Notes: a model not told the origin generated them from the letters alone. A stretch of 9,340 nucleotides of DNA from Synechococcaceae bacterium WB8_1B_136 (GCA_010029175.1 RGNC01000074.1:1-9340); one strand, 5' to 3'; positions 1 through 5,427 are shown, counted from the stretch's first letter. Translations and numbers: made by a program.

Positions 1-613
1 GGGGCTCAGGGCAGGGCTTGCGGCCCAGGGCCTGCACCACCGCGCTCTCACCCCGGTGGTAGGGCCCTTCCTCGATCCAGCGCCGCTGCTCCTGCAGCAC
101 CAGCCACTCCAGGCCGGCCAGTTCGCTGCGCAGCTGTTCGGGCTCGATCAACAGCGCGGCCACCGGTGGGCCGCCCGTGCCCAGCGCCAGCTGGCGCGGT
201 GTGTAGGCCTCCAGGATCAGGTGGCCGCCCGGGCGCAGGGCTTTCACCGCCTTGCGATGCACCGCCGCGCGCAGGTCGGGCGGCAGATGCATCCAGGTCG
301 CCACCACCAGATCGACGCTCTCGGGCTCGGGCGTGTAGTCCGCCAGGTCGCAGCAGAGGGTTTTGATGCTGAGCCCGCGCTCGGCTGCCAGCTGGTTGGC
401 CTTGCCCAGTCCCACGTTGCTCAGGTCCTGGGCGATCACCGCATGGCCCAACGACGCCAGATAGACGGCATTGCGACCTTCCCCCTCTGCCATGCAGAGG
501 GCTGTGCCAGGCGGAAGGGCAGCGCCGTGGTGGCGCACGAAGTCGTTCGGCTCCGTTCCGTAGGCGAAGCCCGGCTCTGCGTAGCGCTGGTTCCAGAAGT
601 CGCCGTTGGTCAT
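1..613 (-). CDS. Class I SAM-dependent methyltransferase (TehB-like), C-terminus cut by window edge
   Basis: The visible 204 residues start at the ATG at 613 and stay open to the left edge, so the C-terminus is missing, probably only a few residues given the usual size of about 200. The N-terminus has the FWNQRY and GFAYGTEPNDF signature seen in small tellurite-resistance (TehB)-type and related methyltransferases. The SAM-binding loop is EGEGRNAVYLA (about 43-53), followed by an acidic strand end near QDLS (62-65). A later LRPGGHLILEAYTP segment (126-139) is the usual post-motif strand of Rossmann methyltransferases. The first glycine-rich strand reads LCMAEGEGR instead of the common LDLGCGEGR, but the fold is clear. 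The substrate cannot be read from sequence. It is divergent from an ArsR-family gene, with an inverted repeat between them, so that repressor may control it. The family call is secure; a detoxification role is only inferred. Confidence 0.85.
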   Translation of the reverse strand, partial: MTNGDFWNQRYAEPGFAYGTEPNDFVRHHGAALPPGTALCMAEGEGRNAVYLASLGHAVIAQDLSNVGLGKANQLAAERGLSIKTLCCDLADYTPEPESVDLVVATWMHLPPDLRAAVHRKAVKALRPGGHLILEAYTPRQLALGTGGPPVAALLIEPEQLRSELAGLEWLVLQEQRRWIEEGPYHRGESAVVQALGRKPCPEP

Positions 614-630
614 GGAGAGCGTGGACCTTG

Positions 631-650
631 CATAATGACTTCATCGTCAT
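631..650. promoter_or_regulatory. Putative ArsR operator/promoter between methyltransferase and arsR-like gene
   Basis: ATGAC (635-639) and GTCAT (646-650) form an inverted repeat separated by six bases. A CATAAT at 631-636 resembles a -10 box for the plus-strand ArsR gene, so the repeat would overlap the -10 and the transcription start, where ArsR/SmtB operators usually lie. The gap between the two divergent genes holds no other clear signal. The repeat is short, so the call is tentative. Confidence 0.4.
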
Positions 651-679
651 ACAGCGTTGCCATGGGTGCCTCCGGGCCC

Positions 680-1000
680 ATGCCCACCCCCCAGCTGCTG
701 GAGGAGTTCAGCCAGTTCTTTCGCCTGTTGAGTGAGCCGGCGCGGCTGCAGCTGCTCTGTCTGCTCAAGCAGGGTCCCATGGATGTGGCCAGCCTGATCG
801 CGGCCAGCGGTTTTTCCCAGTCGCACATCAGCCGCCAGCTGGGTCAGCTGCAGCGGGCCGGCCTGGTGCGCTGTGAGCGCGATGGCGTGCGCACCATCTG
901 GCACGCCGACAGCGACCTGGTGGACGACCTCTGCACCCTGGTGCAGACCCGCCTCAAGCAGCGCCTCGAAGCCCAGTTGCAACAGCTGCAGACCGTTTGA
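680..1000 (+). CDS. ArsR/SmtB-family winged-helix transcriptional repressor (first copy)
   Basis: This 106-residue protein has the ArsR layout. An N-terminal helix FSQFFRLLSEPARLQLLCLL (11-30) contains the family LSEPARL core. A helix-turn-helix follows, with recognition helix SQSHISRQLGQLQRAGLV (46-63), then the wing VRCERDGVRTIWHA (63-76) and a C-terminal helix. The ELCVCD metal-binding motif of classical SmtB/ArsR sensors is absent. Cysteines are at 27, 65 and 85; C27 sits where the sulfide-sensing BigR/SqrR proteins carry their first reactive cysteine, but C85 does not align with their second. In-frame ATGs at 635 and 662 are alternatives. I prefer 680 because the -10-like box and inverted repeat lie at 631-650 and the conserved domain begins just after 680, although no start has a good Shine-Dalgarno. 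It is divergent from the methyltransferase and probably represses it and itself. The signal sensed is unknown. Confidence 0.85.
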   Translation: MPTPQLLEEFSQFFRLLSEPARLQLLCLLKQGPMDVASLIAASGFSQSHISRQLGQLQRAGLVRCERDGVRTIWHADSDLVDDLCTLVQTRLKQRLEAQLQQLQTV

Positions 1001-1027
1001 GCCTCGGGCCCTTGGCTGCGCTGGCCC

Positions 1028-1663
1028 TCACGCCTGCCGGGCCCCGTCCAGGTTGGCATCGCCGAGGTTGCAATCCCCCAGGTCGCAGCCCCGCAGGTCG
1101 GCTTCGCGGAGATCGGCGTTGCGCAGATCCGTGCCGTAGAGGCAGGCGCCCCGCAGATCGGCCCCATGCAGCTGGGCTCCCTGCAGCAGAGCGAAGCTGA
1201 GGTCGGCTCCTTGGAAGTCCGCCCCGCCCAGATCGGTGAGCTGGTCGAGCCCACTGCGGAAATCCGCCTCCACCAGCCGGGCCTGCCGCCAGTGGCTGCC
1301 GGCGGCCACAACGCCCCGCAGGCAGCAGCGGTGCAGCAGCGCCCCGGAAAACTCCACGCCCTGCAGGCGGGAGCCGGTGAGGTCGGCCTCATGCCAGAAG
1401 GAATGCCTGGCCTGGGCCGTGGAGAGATCGGCACCCCAGAGCAGGGCCTGCTGGAAGCAGCAGCCCTCCAGCTGGGCGCCGCGGAATCGGGCCCGGCCCA
1501 GGCGGGCCTCCTTGAAACTGCTGCCCCTCAGGTCGCAGTCCGAGAGATCGAGGTCCACGCCGTCGAGATCCCCCAGCCGCAACCCCGGGAAGTGGCGCTG
1601 GCCAGCGCCGAGGGCCGCGCGCAGCTCCTCGAGGGTCTGTGGACCCGGGATGGGGGCGGCCAT
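1028..1663 (-). CDS. Pentapeptide-repeat protein
   Basis: This 211-residue protein has a short N-terminal stretch (QTLEELRAALGAG, 10-21) and then an almost unbroken pentapeptide-repeat solenoid. From about residue 40 to 205 Leu, Phe or Trp falls at nearly every fifth position, with A(D/N)L-type units such as GADLR, NADLR and EADLR densest between 148 and 208. The register survives a less regular stretch around 136-144. Such proteins fold as right-handed quadrilateral beta-helices and are abundant in cyanobacteria, mostly with unknown function; some of the family mimic DNA and bind gyrase. No signal peptide or membrane segment is seen, so it is probably cytoplasmic. Its ATG overlaps the TGA of the upstream ArsR-family gene by one base, so the two are co-transcribed and probably translationally coupled. 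It ends 27 bases from the convergent first ArsR gene, with no clear terminator between. Confidence 0.9.
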   Translation of the reverse strand: MAAPIPGPQTLEELRAALGAGQRHFPGLRLGDLDGVDLDLSDCDLRGSSFKEARLGRARFRGAQLEGCCFQQALLWGADLSTAQARHSFWHEADLTGSRLQGVEFSGALLHRCCLRGVVAAGSHWRQARLVEADFRSGLDQLTDLGGADFQGADLSFALLQGAQLHGADLRGACLYGTDLRNADLREADLRGCDLGDCNLGDANLDGARQA

Positions 1664-1968
1664 CAGAGGATGGCGGCCAGGGCATCCAGCTGTTGGCGGC
1701 GGGTGGCCAGCAGCAGCTTCTCGGCCTGGCCGATCAGCTTGAACACGGTTTTATCGCTCACCTCGTAGAACACCAGTGAGCCCTCCGGCCGGCGCTGCAC
1801 CACCCCGGCAATGGTGAGCAGCTTCAGGTGCTTCGACACCAGGGCCTGGCTGAGGCCCGTTTTCTCCACCACGGCTGTCACGTTGAGGGGGCCGCCCCGC
1901 AGGGCCTCCAGCACCGCCAGCCGATTGGGCTCGGAGAACACCTTGAAATATTCAGCCAGGGCTTCCAT
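1663..1968 (-). CDS. ArsR-family transcriptional regulator (second copy), next to the tetrapyrrole operon
   Basis: The protein has 101 residues. The winged helix is clear: EYFKVFSEPNRLAVLEAL (6-23), recognition helix SQALVSKHLKLLTIAGVV (40-57), wing QRRPEGSLVFYEVSD (58-72), then a C-terminal helix. It has no cysteine and no ELCVCD motif, so it is not a classical metal-sensing member and cannot sense by thiol chemistry on its own. The start at 1968 places the conserved domain at the N-terminus; an open frame extends further upstream but would run through the divergent hemerythrin gene. It is divergent from the hemerythrin-acsF-ado operon across about 110 bases holding the shared promoter element, which makes it the best local candidate regulator. 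The known regulator of the equivalent Synechocystis genes, ChlR, is MarR-family, so an ArsR protein here would be a substitution. Its stop overlaps the start of the pentapeptide-repeat gene. Confidence 0.85.
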   Translation of the reverse strand: MEALAEYFKVFSEPNRLAVLEALRGGPLNVTAVVEKTGLSQALVSKHLKLLTIAGVVQRRPEGSLVFYEVSDKTVFKLIGQAEKLLLATRRQQLDALAAIL

Positions 1969-2030
1969 GGGCAGGGACGGGTCGGGTGAATGGAGCTGTG
2001 GTTCCACCCTACCGCGGGCAACCAGTATCA

Positions 2031-2057
2031 CGATGCCGTTATGCTGTGATCTTGTTG
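2031..2057 (+). promoter_or_regulatory. Shared 27-base promoter/operator element, copy upstream of hemerythrin
   Basis: The element reads CGAT, then CGTTAT after two bases, GTG after three more, and TCTTGTTG after one more. It matches 4630-4656, upstream of heme oxygenase, at 21 of 27 positions without gaps, and similarity fades on both sides. TATGCT at 2040-2045 falls where the other copy has TATAAC, so both may hold a -10 box. ATCAC (2027-2031) and GTGAT (2046-2050) also form a loose dyad here. It lies 21 bases before the hemerythrin ATG and between divergent arsR and hemerythrin genes, as expected for a regulator-controlled promoter. Function is inferred from conservation and position only. 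Confidence 0.55.
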
Positions 2058-2078
2058 TTGCCGTCAGGCGCTGCGCCC

Positions 2079-2534
2079 ATGTCGACCGCGTCCCTCGCTC
2101 CGCCCCTGGGGCTCCTGCCGCTTGAGTGGCCTCGGCAGGAGGCTCTTCTGGAACGGCAGCACGATCGCCTCGAAGCCCTGCTGGCCGATCTGGTGGACCG
2201 GCACTGCCGCTCCGTGCAGGAGTGCAGCGGGCTGGAGCTGGAGGCCGAAACACGCGACTGCATGCGGCTGCTGCGGGGCCTGCGCCTGCACCTGCGGCTG
2301 GAGGAGCGCTGGTTGGCGCAGCGCGGCTGCCTCTGCCCCGGCCACCGGGGCGCTCACCGCGACGCGGCGGAGCTGGCCTCCTCTGGCTGGCAGCTGAGCG
2401 CAACCCAGCGGGCTGCCCGCCTGCCCTGGTTGATGGACCTCCAGCAGTGGTTCCACGGCCACCGCCGCGGGCCCGATGCCATCGCCTACGCCCGGGCTGC
2501 CACTTCCTCTTCCACTTCCATCTCCTCCCTCTGA
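2079..2534 (+). CDS. Bacteriohemerythrin (di-iron O2-binding protein)
   Basis: This 151-residue protein carries the full hemerythrin ligand set in order: H28 in RQHDRL, H71 and E75 (HxxxE), H89 and H93 (HxxxH), and H128 and D133 (HxxxxD). The spacings resemble those of bacterial single-domain hemerythrins, which bind O2 reversibly at a di-iron centre in a four-helix bundle. No sensor, kinase or membrane domain is attached, so a soluble carrier, buffer or scavenger of oxygen is most likely. The C-terminus ends in a Ser/Thr-rich tail (ATSSSTSISSL). An in-frame ATG at 1986 would read through the promoter element, so 2079 is preferred. Its TGA overlaps the acsF ATG (TGATG), making it the first gene of a coupled operon with two further di-iron proteins. 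The overall similarity is modest, but seven correctly spaced ligands make the family call reasonably firm. Oxygen delivery to the cyclase is inference. Confidence 0.75.
   Translation: MSTASLAPPLGLLPLEWPRQEALLERQHDRLEALLADLVDRHCRSVQECSGLELEAETRDCMRLLRGLRLHLRLEERWLAQRGCLCPGHRGAHRDAAELASSGWQLSATQRAARLPWLMDLQQWFHGHRRGPDAIAYARAATSSSTSISSL
2500..2532 (+). other. G-free pyrimidine-rich tract directly before acsF start
   Basis: Thirty-three bases with no G and only three A encode the Ser/Thr tail of the hemerythrin and occupy the place where the acsF ribosome binding site should be. The CCTCCCTC at its end is the opposite of a Shine-Dalgarno sequence. With the TGATG overlap, this suggests acsF translation depends on ribosomes finishing the hemerythrin gene. 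Confidence 0.5.
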
Positions 2535-3559
2535 TGACCAGCACCGCTCCCCACCTGCGCGAGGACCTGCTCACCCCGCGCTTCTACACCACCGAAATCG
2601 AGAAAGCGGCCAAGACCGACCTCGAGGGCCAGCGCGCCGCCTTCACCGCGATGCTCAATGAGATGGAGGCCGACTACAACCGCGACCACTTCGATCGCAA
2701 GGCACCGCTGGATCGGCTGCGGGACCTCAATCCCGAGGAGAAGAGTGCCTATGAGAGCTATCTGGTGCGCAGCTGCGTGTCGGAATTTTCCGGTTTTCTG
2801 CTGTTCAAGGAGCTCTCCCGCCAGCTCCAGAAAGCCCATCGCCCGGAGCTCAGCCGCCTGTTCAACCTGATGGCCCGCGATGAGGCGCGCCATGCCGGCT
2901 TCCTCAATCGGGCCCTGGTGGCCGAAGGGATTGAACTTGATCTGCCGGCGTTGAGTGGCAAGCGGCCGATCACCTGGTTTCCCCTGAGCTGGGTGCTGTA
3001 TTCGGTGTATCTCTCCGAGAAGATCGGCTACTGGCGCTACATCCTCATTGATCGCCATCTCAAGGCCCACCCCGAGAACGATTTCGCTCCCCTGTTCGAC
3101 TTCTTCGAGCCCTGGTGCCAGGACGAGAACCGCCACGGCGACATCTTCAACATGTTGATCCGCTGCTGGCCGGGGCTGCGGGAGGGTCTGCGGGGGCGCC
3201 TGCTGAGTCGTTTCTTCCTGTGGAGTGTGTTCCTCACCCACAGCCTCACGGTGTGTGAGCGGGGCCATTTCTACACGTTGCTGGGCATGGATCCCAGCCG
3301 CTTTGATGAAGAGGTGATGCGGCAGACCAACCGCACCGCCCGCCGCGCATTCCCGGTGGTGTTCAACCTGGAGGAACGCACCTATTTCGAGCTGCGCGAT
3401 CAGCTGGTGGACACCTTTCGCGCCATCAAGGCCACCGCCGCCGAGCCGGCCGGTGTGGGTCGGTTGCTGAAGGGACTGGGCTTGAAGGTGCGTTTTGCTG
3501 GCCTGCTGCTGCGCCAGTTCAGCCAACCGATGGTGGCGTCCGCTGAGGCCCTCGCATGA
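2534..3559 (+). CDS. acsF: Mg-protoporphyrin IX monomethyl ester oxidative cyclase (AcsF/ChlA)
   Basis: The 341-residue protein has the length and the two DExRH-type iron sites of aerobic cyclases: E84 in SEFSGFLLFKEL, DEARH (116-120), E162 in LSEKIGYWRY, and DENRH (197-201). This is the di-iron motif of AcsF/ChlA/CHL27, which uses O2 and electrons to build the fifth (E) ring of chlorophyll, giving divinyl protochlorophyllide. Cyanobacteria often have two copies, with ChlAII working at low oxygen. The ho and hemN neighbours suggest this is the ChlAII type, which cannot be proved without the genome's other copy. The ATG at 2534 is chosen because it overlaps the hemerythrin stop and gives the family N-terminus (LLTPRFYTTE); the frame is open far upstream but that part overlaps hemerythrin. 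The stop overlaps the ado start by four bases (ATGA). No Ycf54 partner gene is in view. Confidence 0.95.
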   Translation: MTSTAPHLREDLLTPRFYTTEIEKAAKTDLEGQRAAFTAMLNEMEADYNRDHFDRKAPLDRLRDLNPEEKSAYESYLVRSCVSEFSGFLLFKELSRQLQKAHRPELSRLFNLMARDEARHAGFLNRALVAEGIELDLPALSGKRPITWFPLSWVLYSVYLSEKIGYWRYILIDRHLKAHPENDFAPLFDFFEPWCQDENRHGDIFNMLIRCWPGLREGLRGRLLSRFFLWSVFLTHSLTVCERGHFYTLLGMDPSRFDEEVMRQTNRTARRAFPVVFNLEERTYFELRDQLVDTFRAIKATAAEPAGVGRLLKGLGLKVRFAGLLLRQFSQPMVASAEALA

Positions 3560-4254
3560 GCGCTGCCCCCACGATGCCCGACACCGCCACGCCCGCCTAC
3601 CGCGATGCCTACAGCCGCATCAACGGTGTGGTGGTGGTGGGCGAAGGCCTGGCGGATAGCCACTTCCGCCTGCTGGCCAAGGCCATCCCCGAAGACCAGG
3701 AGGAGTTGATCCGGCTGGGGGCGATGGAGGGGCGCCATGCCCGCGACTTCACCGGCTGCGGGCGCAACCTCGGGGTGAAACCCGACGTGGTGCTGGCCAA
3801 ACGGCTGTTCGCGCCCCTGCATCAGCTGTTTCTGGAGTGCGACCGCAGCGGTGATCTGCCGGGTTGTCTGGTGATCCAGGGGCTGGTGGTGGAGTGCTTC
3901 GCCGTGGCCGCCTACCGCCACTACCTGCCCGTGGCCGATTCCTATGCCCAGCCGATCACGGCCACGGTGCTGAACGACGAAGCCGAGCATCTCAACTACG
4001 CCGAGGGCTGGCTCAAGGCCCGCTTCGCCGAGGTGGAGCCGGCGGTGACGGCCATCTGCCGGCGTGCCCTGCCGGTCAGCCTCGCCATCCTGCAGGAACT
4101 CACCGCTGACATGCGCGCCATCGGCATGGACCCCCTCGATCTGGTGGCCAGCTTCAGCGAGCTGTTGCAGCAGTCGCTGGAAACCATCGGCTACGCCCCC
4201 AAGCAGGCCCGGCGCCTGATCATGGGGGCGGCTGCCTCAGTGACCCTCAACTGA
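3556..4254 (+). CDS. ado: Aldehyde-deformylating oxygenase (ADO) family protein, cyanobacterial
   Basis: The 232-residue protein resembles cyanobacterial ADO along its whole length, including YSRIN near the N-terminus, CGRNLGVKP, and VECFAVAAY followed by LPVAD. The six iron ligands known in the Synechococcus elongatus enzyme (E32, E60, H63, E115, E144, H147) correspond to E30, E58, H61, E113, E142 and H145. The active-site-proximal Cys, Gln and Tyr correspond to C68, Q108 and Y120. ADO converts fatty aldehydes to alkanes plus formate with O2 and is normally encoded beside acyl-ACP reductase (aar). Here it follows acsF with an ATGA overlap and a GAGG ribosome binding site at 3545-3548, and no aar is in view. 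It may therefore be a second, specialised copy. Activity is likely from the residues; the physiological substrate in this setting is unknown. An ATG at 3574 is an alternative start. Confidence 0.9.
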   Translation: MSAAPTMPDTATPAYRDAYSRINGVVVVGEGLADSHFRLLAKAIPEDQEELIRLGAMEGRHARDFTGCGRNLGVKPDVVLAKRLFAPLHQLFLECDRSGDLPGCLVIQGLVVECFAVAAYRHYLPVADSYAQPITATVLNDEAEHLNYAEGWLKARFAEVEPAVTAICRRALPVSLAILQELTADMRAIGMDPLDLVASFSELLQQSLETIGYAPKQARRLIMGAAASVTLN

Positions 4255-4569
4255 AGGTGGCCGTGGCGGCAGGGCTGAGGCCCGCTGCCGCAGCAGCTCG
4301 GGCGAGAGCACGGCGGTCTTGGTGCGGCCGCCGAAGCGCAGGTGCAGCCAGGTGATTACGGCCTCGTCCTCGGCGACCACGGCCTCCTGGCCGCCGCTGG
4401 CGAGGAACAGCTCCCGCACCAGCTCGGGGCTGAGGTGCCAGAGGGGCGCATCGGGGCCGCGGCGCTCGCGCCGCTCGGTGATTAGTTCGCGCAGCTGGCC
4501 GTCGCCGCTGAGCTGGCCCTCGGGGGCGAGCAGCACGTGGAGCAACCGGGAGTCGGTGGGGGTGGTCAT
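4237..4569 (-). CDS. Small protein of unknown function between ado and heme oxygenase
   Basis: I do not recognise this 110-residue protein. The reading frame has the strong third-position GC preference of the neighbouring genes, supporting real coding. The sequence begins MTTPTDSRLLHVLLAPEG, has a basic stretch TERRERRGPD (31-40), an acidic patch VAEDEAV (65-71), and two similar LSPEL segments (46-50 and 88-92), ending in a Pro-rich tail. No membrane segment, signal peptide or metal motif is visible. The ATG at 4569 is chosen over one at 4614 because the latter would run into the putative promoter. The 3' end overlaps the convergent ado gene by 18 bases. It is divergent from heme oxygenase across a gap with two repeat-type elements, so it may share their control. 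A conserved cyanobacterial hypothetical protein is the best label. Confidence 0.6.
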   Translation of the reverse strand: MTTPTDSRLLHVLLAPEGQLSGDGQLRELITERRERRGPDAPLWHLSPELVRELFLASGGQEAVVAEDEAVITWLHLRFGGRTKTAVLSPELLRQRASALPPRPPSVEGH

Positions 4570-4593
4570 GGCGATCAGGGTCGCGGGCTGGGG

Positions 4594-4610
4594 TTGCAAC
4601 AACTTTGCAA
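4594..4610. promoter_or_regulatory. Inverted repeat TTGCAA-N5-TTGCAA in ho/small-gene divergent promoter region
   Basis: TTGCAA occurs at 4594-4599 and 4605-4610, separated by CAACT. Each half is itself palindromic, so the pair reads the same on both strands with an 11-base period, one helical turn. This is a plausible site for a dimeric regulator and sits just upstream of the small minus-strand gene. No matching site was seen before the hemerythrin gene. Confidence 0.35.
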
Positions 4611-4629
4611 TCATCTGACTGCATCACAA

Positions 4630-4656
4630 CGATAGCGTTATAACGTGGTCTTGTTG
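4630..4656 (+). promoter_or_regulatory. Shared 27-base promoter/operator element, copy upstream of heme oxygenase
   Basis: This is the second copy of the element at 2031-2057, identical at 21 of 27 positions and in the same orientation relative to the downstream gene. It contains a perfect 10-base palindrome CGTTATAACG (4636-4645), including TATAAC (4639-4644), which could be a -10 box. It is 41 bases before the ATG at 4698. Like the other copy, it lies in a divergent intergenic region. Co-regulation of ho-hemN with hemerythrin-acsF-ado is the natural inference. Confidence 0.55.
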
Positions 4657-4697
4657 GCGGCTTCGGCGGCCGGCCGGCGTTTGCTTCGCCTTCTGTG

Positions 4698-5390
4698 ATG
4701 ACCACCACCCACCCCGGCTCCATCTCTGATCACGCCAACCAGGCCGATGCCGCCCTGCGCAAGGGCTTCGGCCCGCGGGTGCGCAAGCTCCATGCCCGCA
4801 TCGGCAAGGCCCACCACCAGGCCGAGGGCATGGAGTTCTCCAAGGCCCTGCTCGATGGGCAGGCCACGCCTCTGCAGCTGGCGGCCCTGATGCGGTCGCT
4901 CAAGCCCGCCTACGCCCTGCTGGAGCAGCAGGTGCCCGAGCTGGCCTCGGCCCTCGGGGCTTCGGCCTCCCCCTGGTCGTCGCTGGCGCGCTCTGCGGCC
5001 CTCGACCACGACCTGTCGATCCTGGCCCAGCTGCCGCCCACGCCCGCCTCAGCGGCGGCGGCGATCTGGCTGGAGCAGCTGCGGGTGCTGGCCCAGCAGC
5101 AGCCCCACCGCCTGATGGCCCACGTGTACGTGCGCTACGGCGGTGACCTTTCCGGCGGCCAGCAGCTGGCCCAGCAGGCCAATGCCATCCTCGAGCGCCA
5201 TGGCCTGCCGGCCCTGAGCTTCTGGGCCTTCGATCGCCCGACGGCGGAGCTCAAGCAGGCCCTTCACGACGCCTTTGAGCAGTTCGATCTCTCCCCTCAG
5301 GAGGAGGAGGAGTTGCTGGAGGAAGCCGAGTTCGCCTTCCACTCCACCCAGCGCCTGCTGGCGGAGCTGGCCGACCTGCCGCCGGCCTGA
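4698..5390 (+). CDS. ho: Heme oxygenase (biliverdin-producing)
   Basis: The 230-residue protein shows the proximal-histidine helix AHHQAEGMEFSKALLDG (38-54), in which H39 aligns with the heme-ligating His of the HxxAExxEF motif, and the distal helix YVRYGGDLSGGQQLAQQ (144-160) with the conserved GDxSGG. Heme oxygenase opens heme with O2 and reduced ferredoxin to biliverdin IX-alpha, CO and iron, feeding phycobilin synthesis and iron recycling. It is soluble; there is no C-terminal membrane anchor. In the company of acsF and hemN it is probably the micro-oxic HO2 type, although HO1 and HO2 cannot be told apart from sequence alone. A GTG at 4695 precedes the chosen ATG by one codon; no clear ribosome binding site is present. 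hemN follows after 37 bases with no terminator, so the two are probably co-transcribed. Confidence 0.93.
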   Translation: MTTTHPGSISDHANQADAALRKGFGPRVRKLHARIGKAHHQAEGMEFSKALLDGQATPLQLAALMRSLKPAYALLEQQVPELASALGASASPWSSLARSAALDHDLSILAQLPPTPASAAAAIWLEQLRVLAQQQPHRLMAHVYVRYGGDLSGGQQLAQQANAILERHGLPALSFWAFDRPTAELKQALHDAFEQFDLSPQEEEELLEEAEFAFHSTQRLLAELADLPPA

Positions 5391-5427
5391 TCGGTTTCCT
5401 TCGCGTACCCCCACTCCCATCGCTTCC

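Noticed and set aside
631..652. Possible third copy of the 27-base element before the first ArsR gene
   Set aside because: The best ungapped comparison on the opposite strand gives only about 12 of 19 matches, mostly from ACGATG, which is not convincing.
56..679. Long plus-strand open frame extending upstream of the first ArsR gene
   Set aside because: It is antisense to the clear methyltransferase frame, and the ArsR domain begins only after about 680. High GC removes stop codons from antisense frames.
1040..1560. Periodic DNA resembling a repeat array
   Set aside because: The 15-base periodicity comes from pentapeptide-repeat codons; there are no constant repeats with unique spacers, so it is not CRISPR.
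2027..2050. ATCAC-N14-GTGAT as a stand-alone operator
   Set aside because: The halves are only five bases, do not extend inward or outward, and are not kept as a dyad in the ho copy. Kept only as a remark on the shared element.
1663..2574. 303-residue version of the second ArsR protein
   Set aside because: The extra N-terminus is Arg/Gly/Pro-rich shadow sequence that runs through the hemerythrin gene and the promoter element; the domain starts at 1968.
2486..3526. Minus-strand open frame of 346 codons opposite acsF
   Set aside because: Low-complexity His/Gln/Glu-rich translation with no recognisable motif, fully opposite a certain gene.
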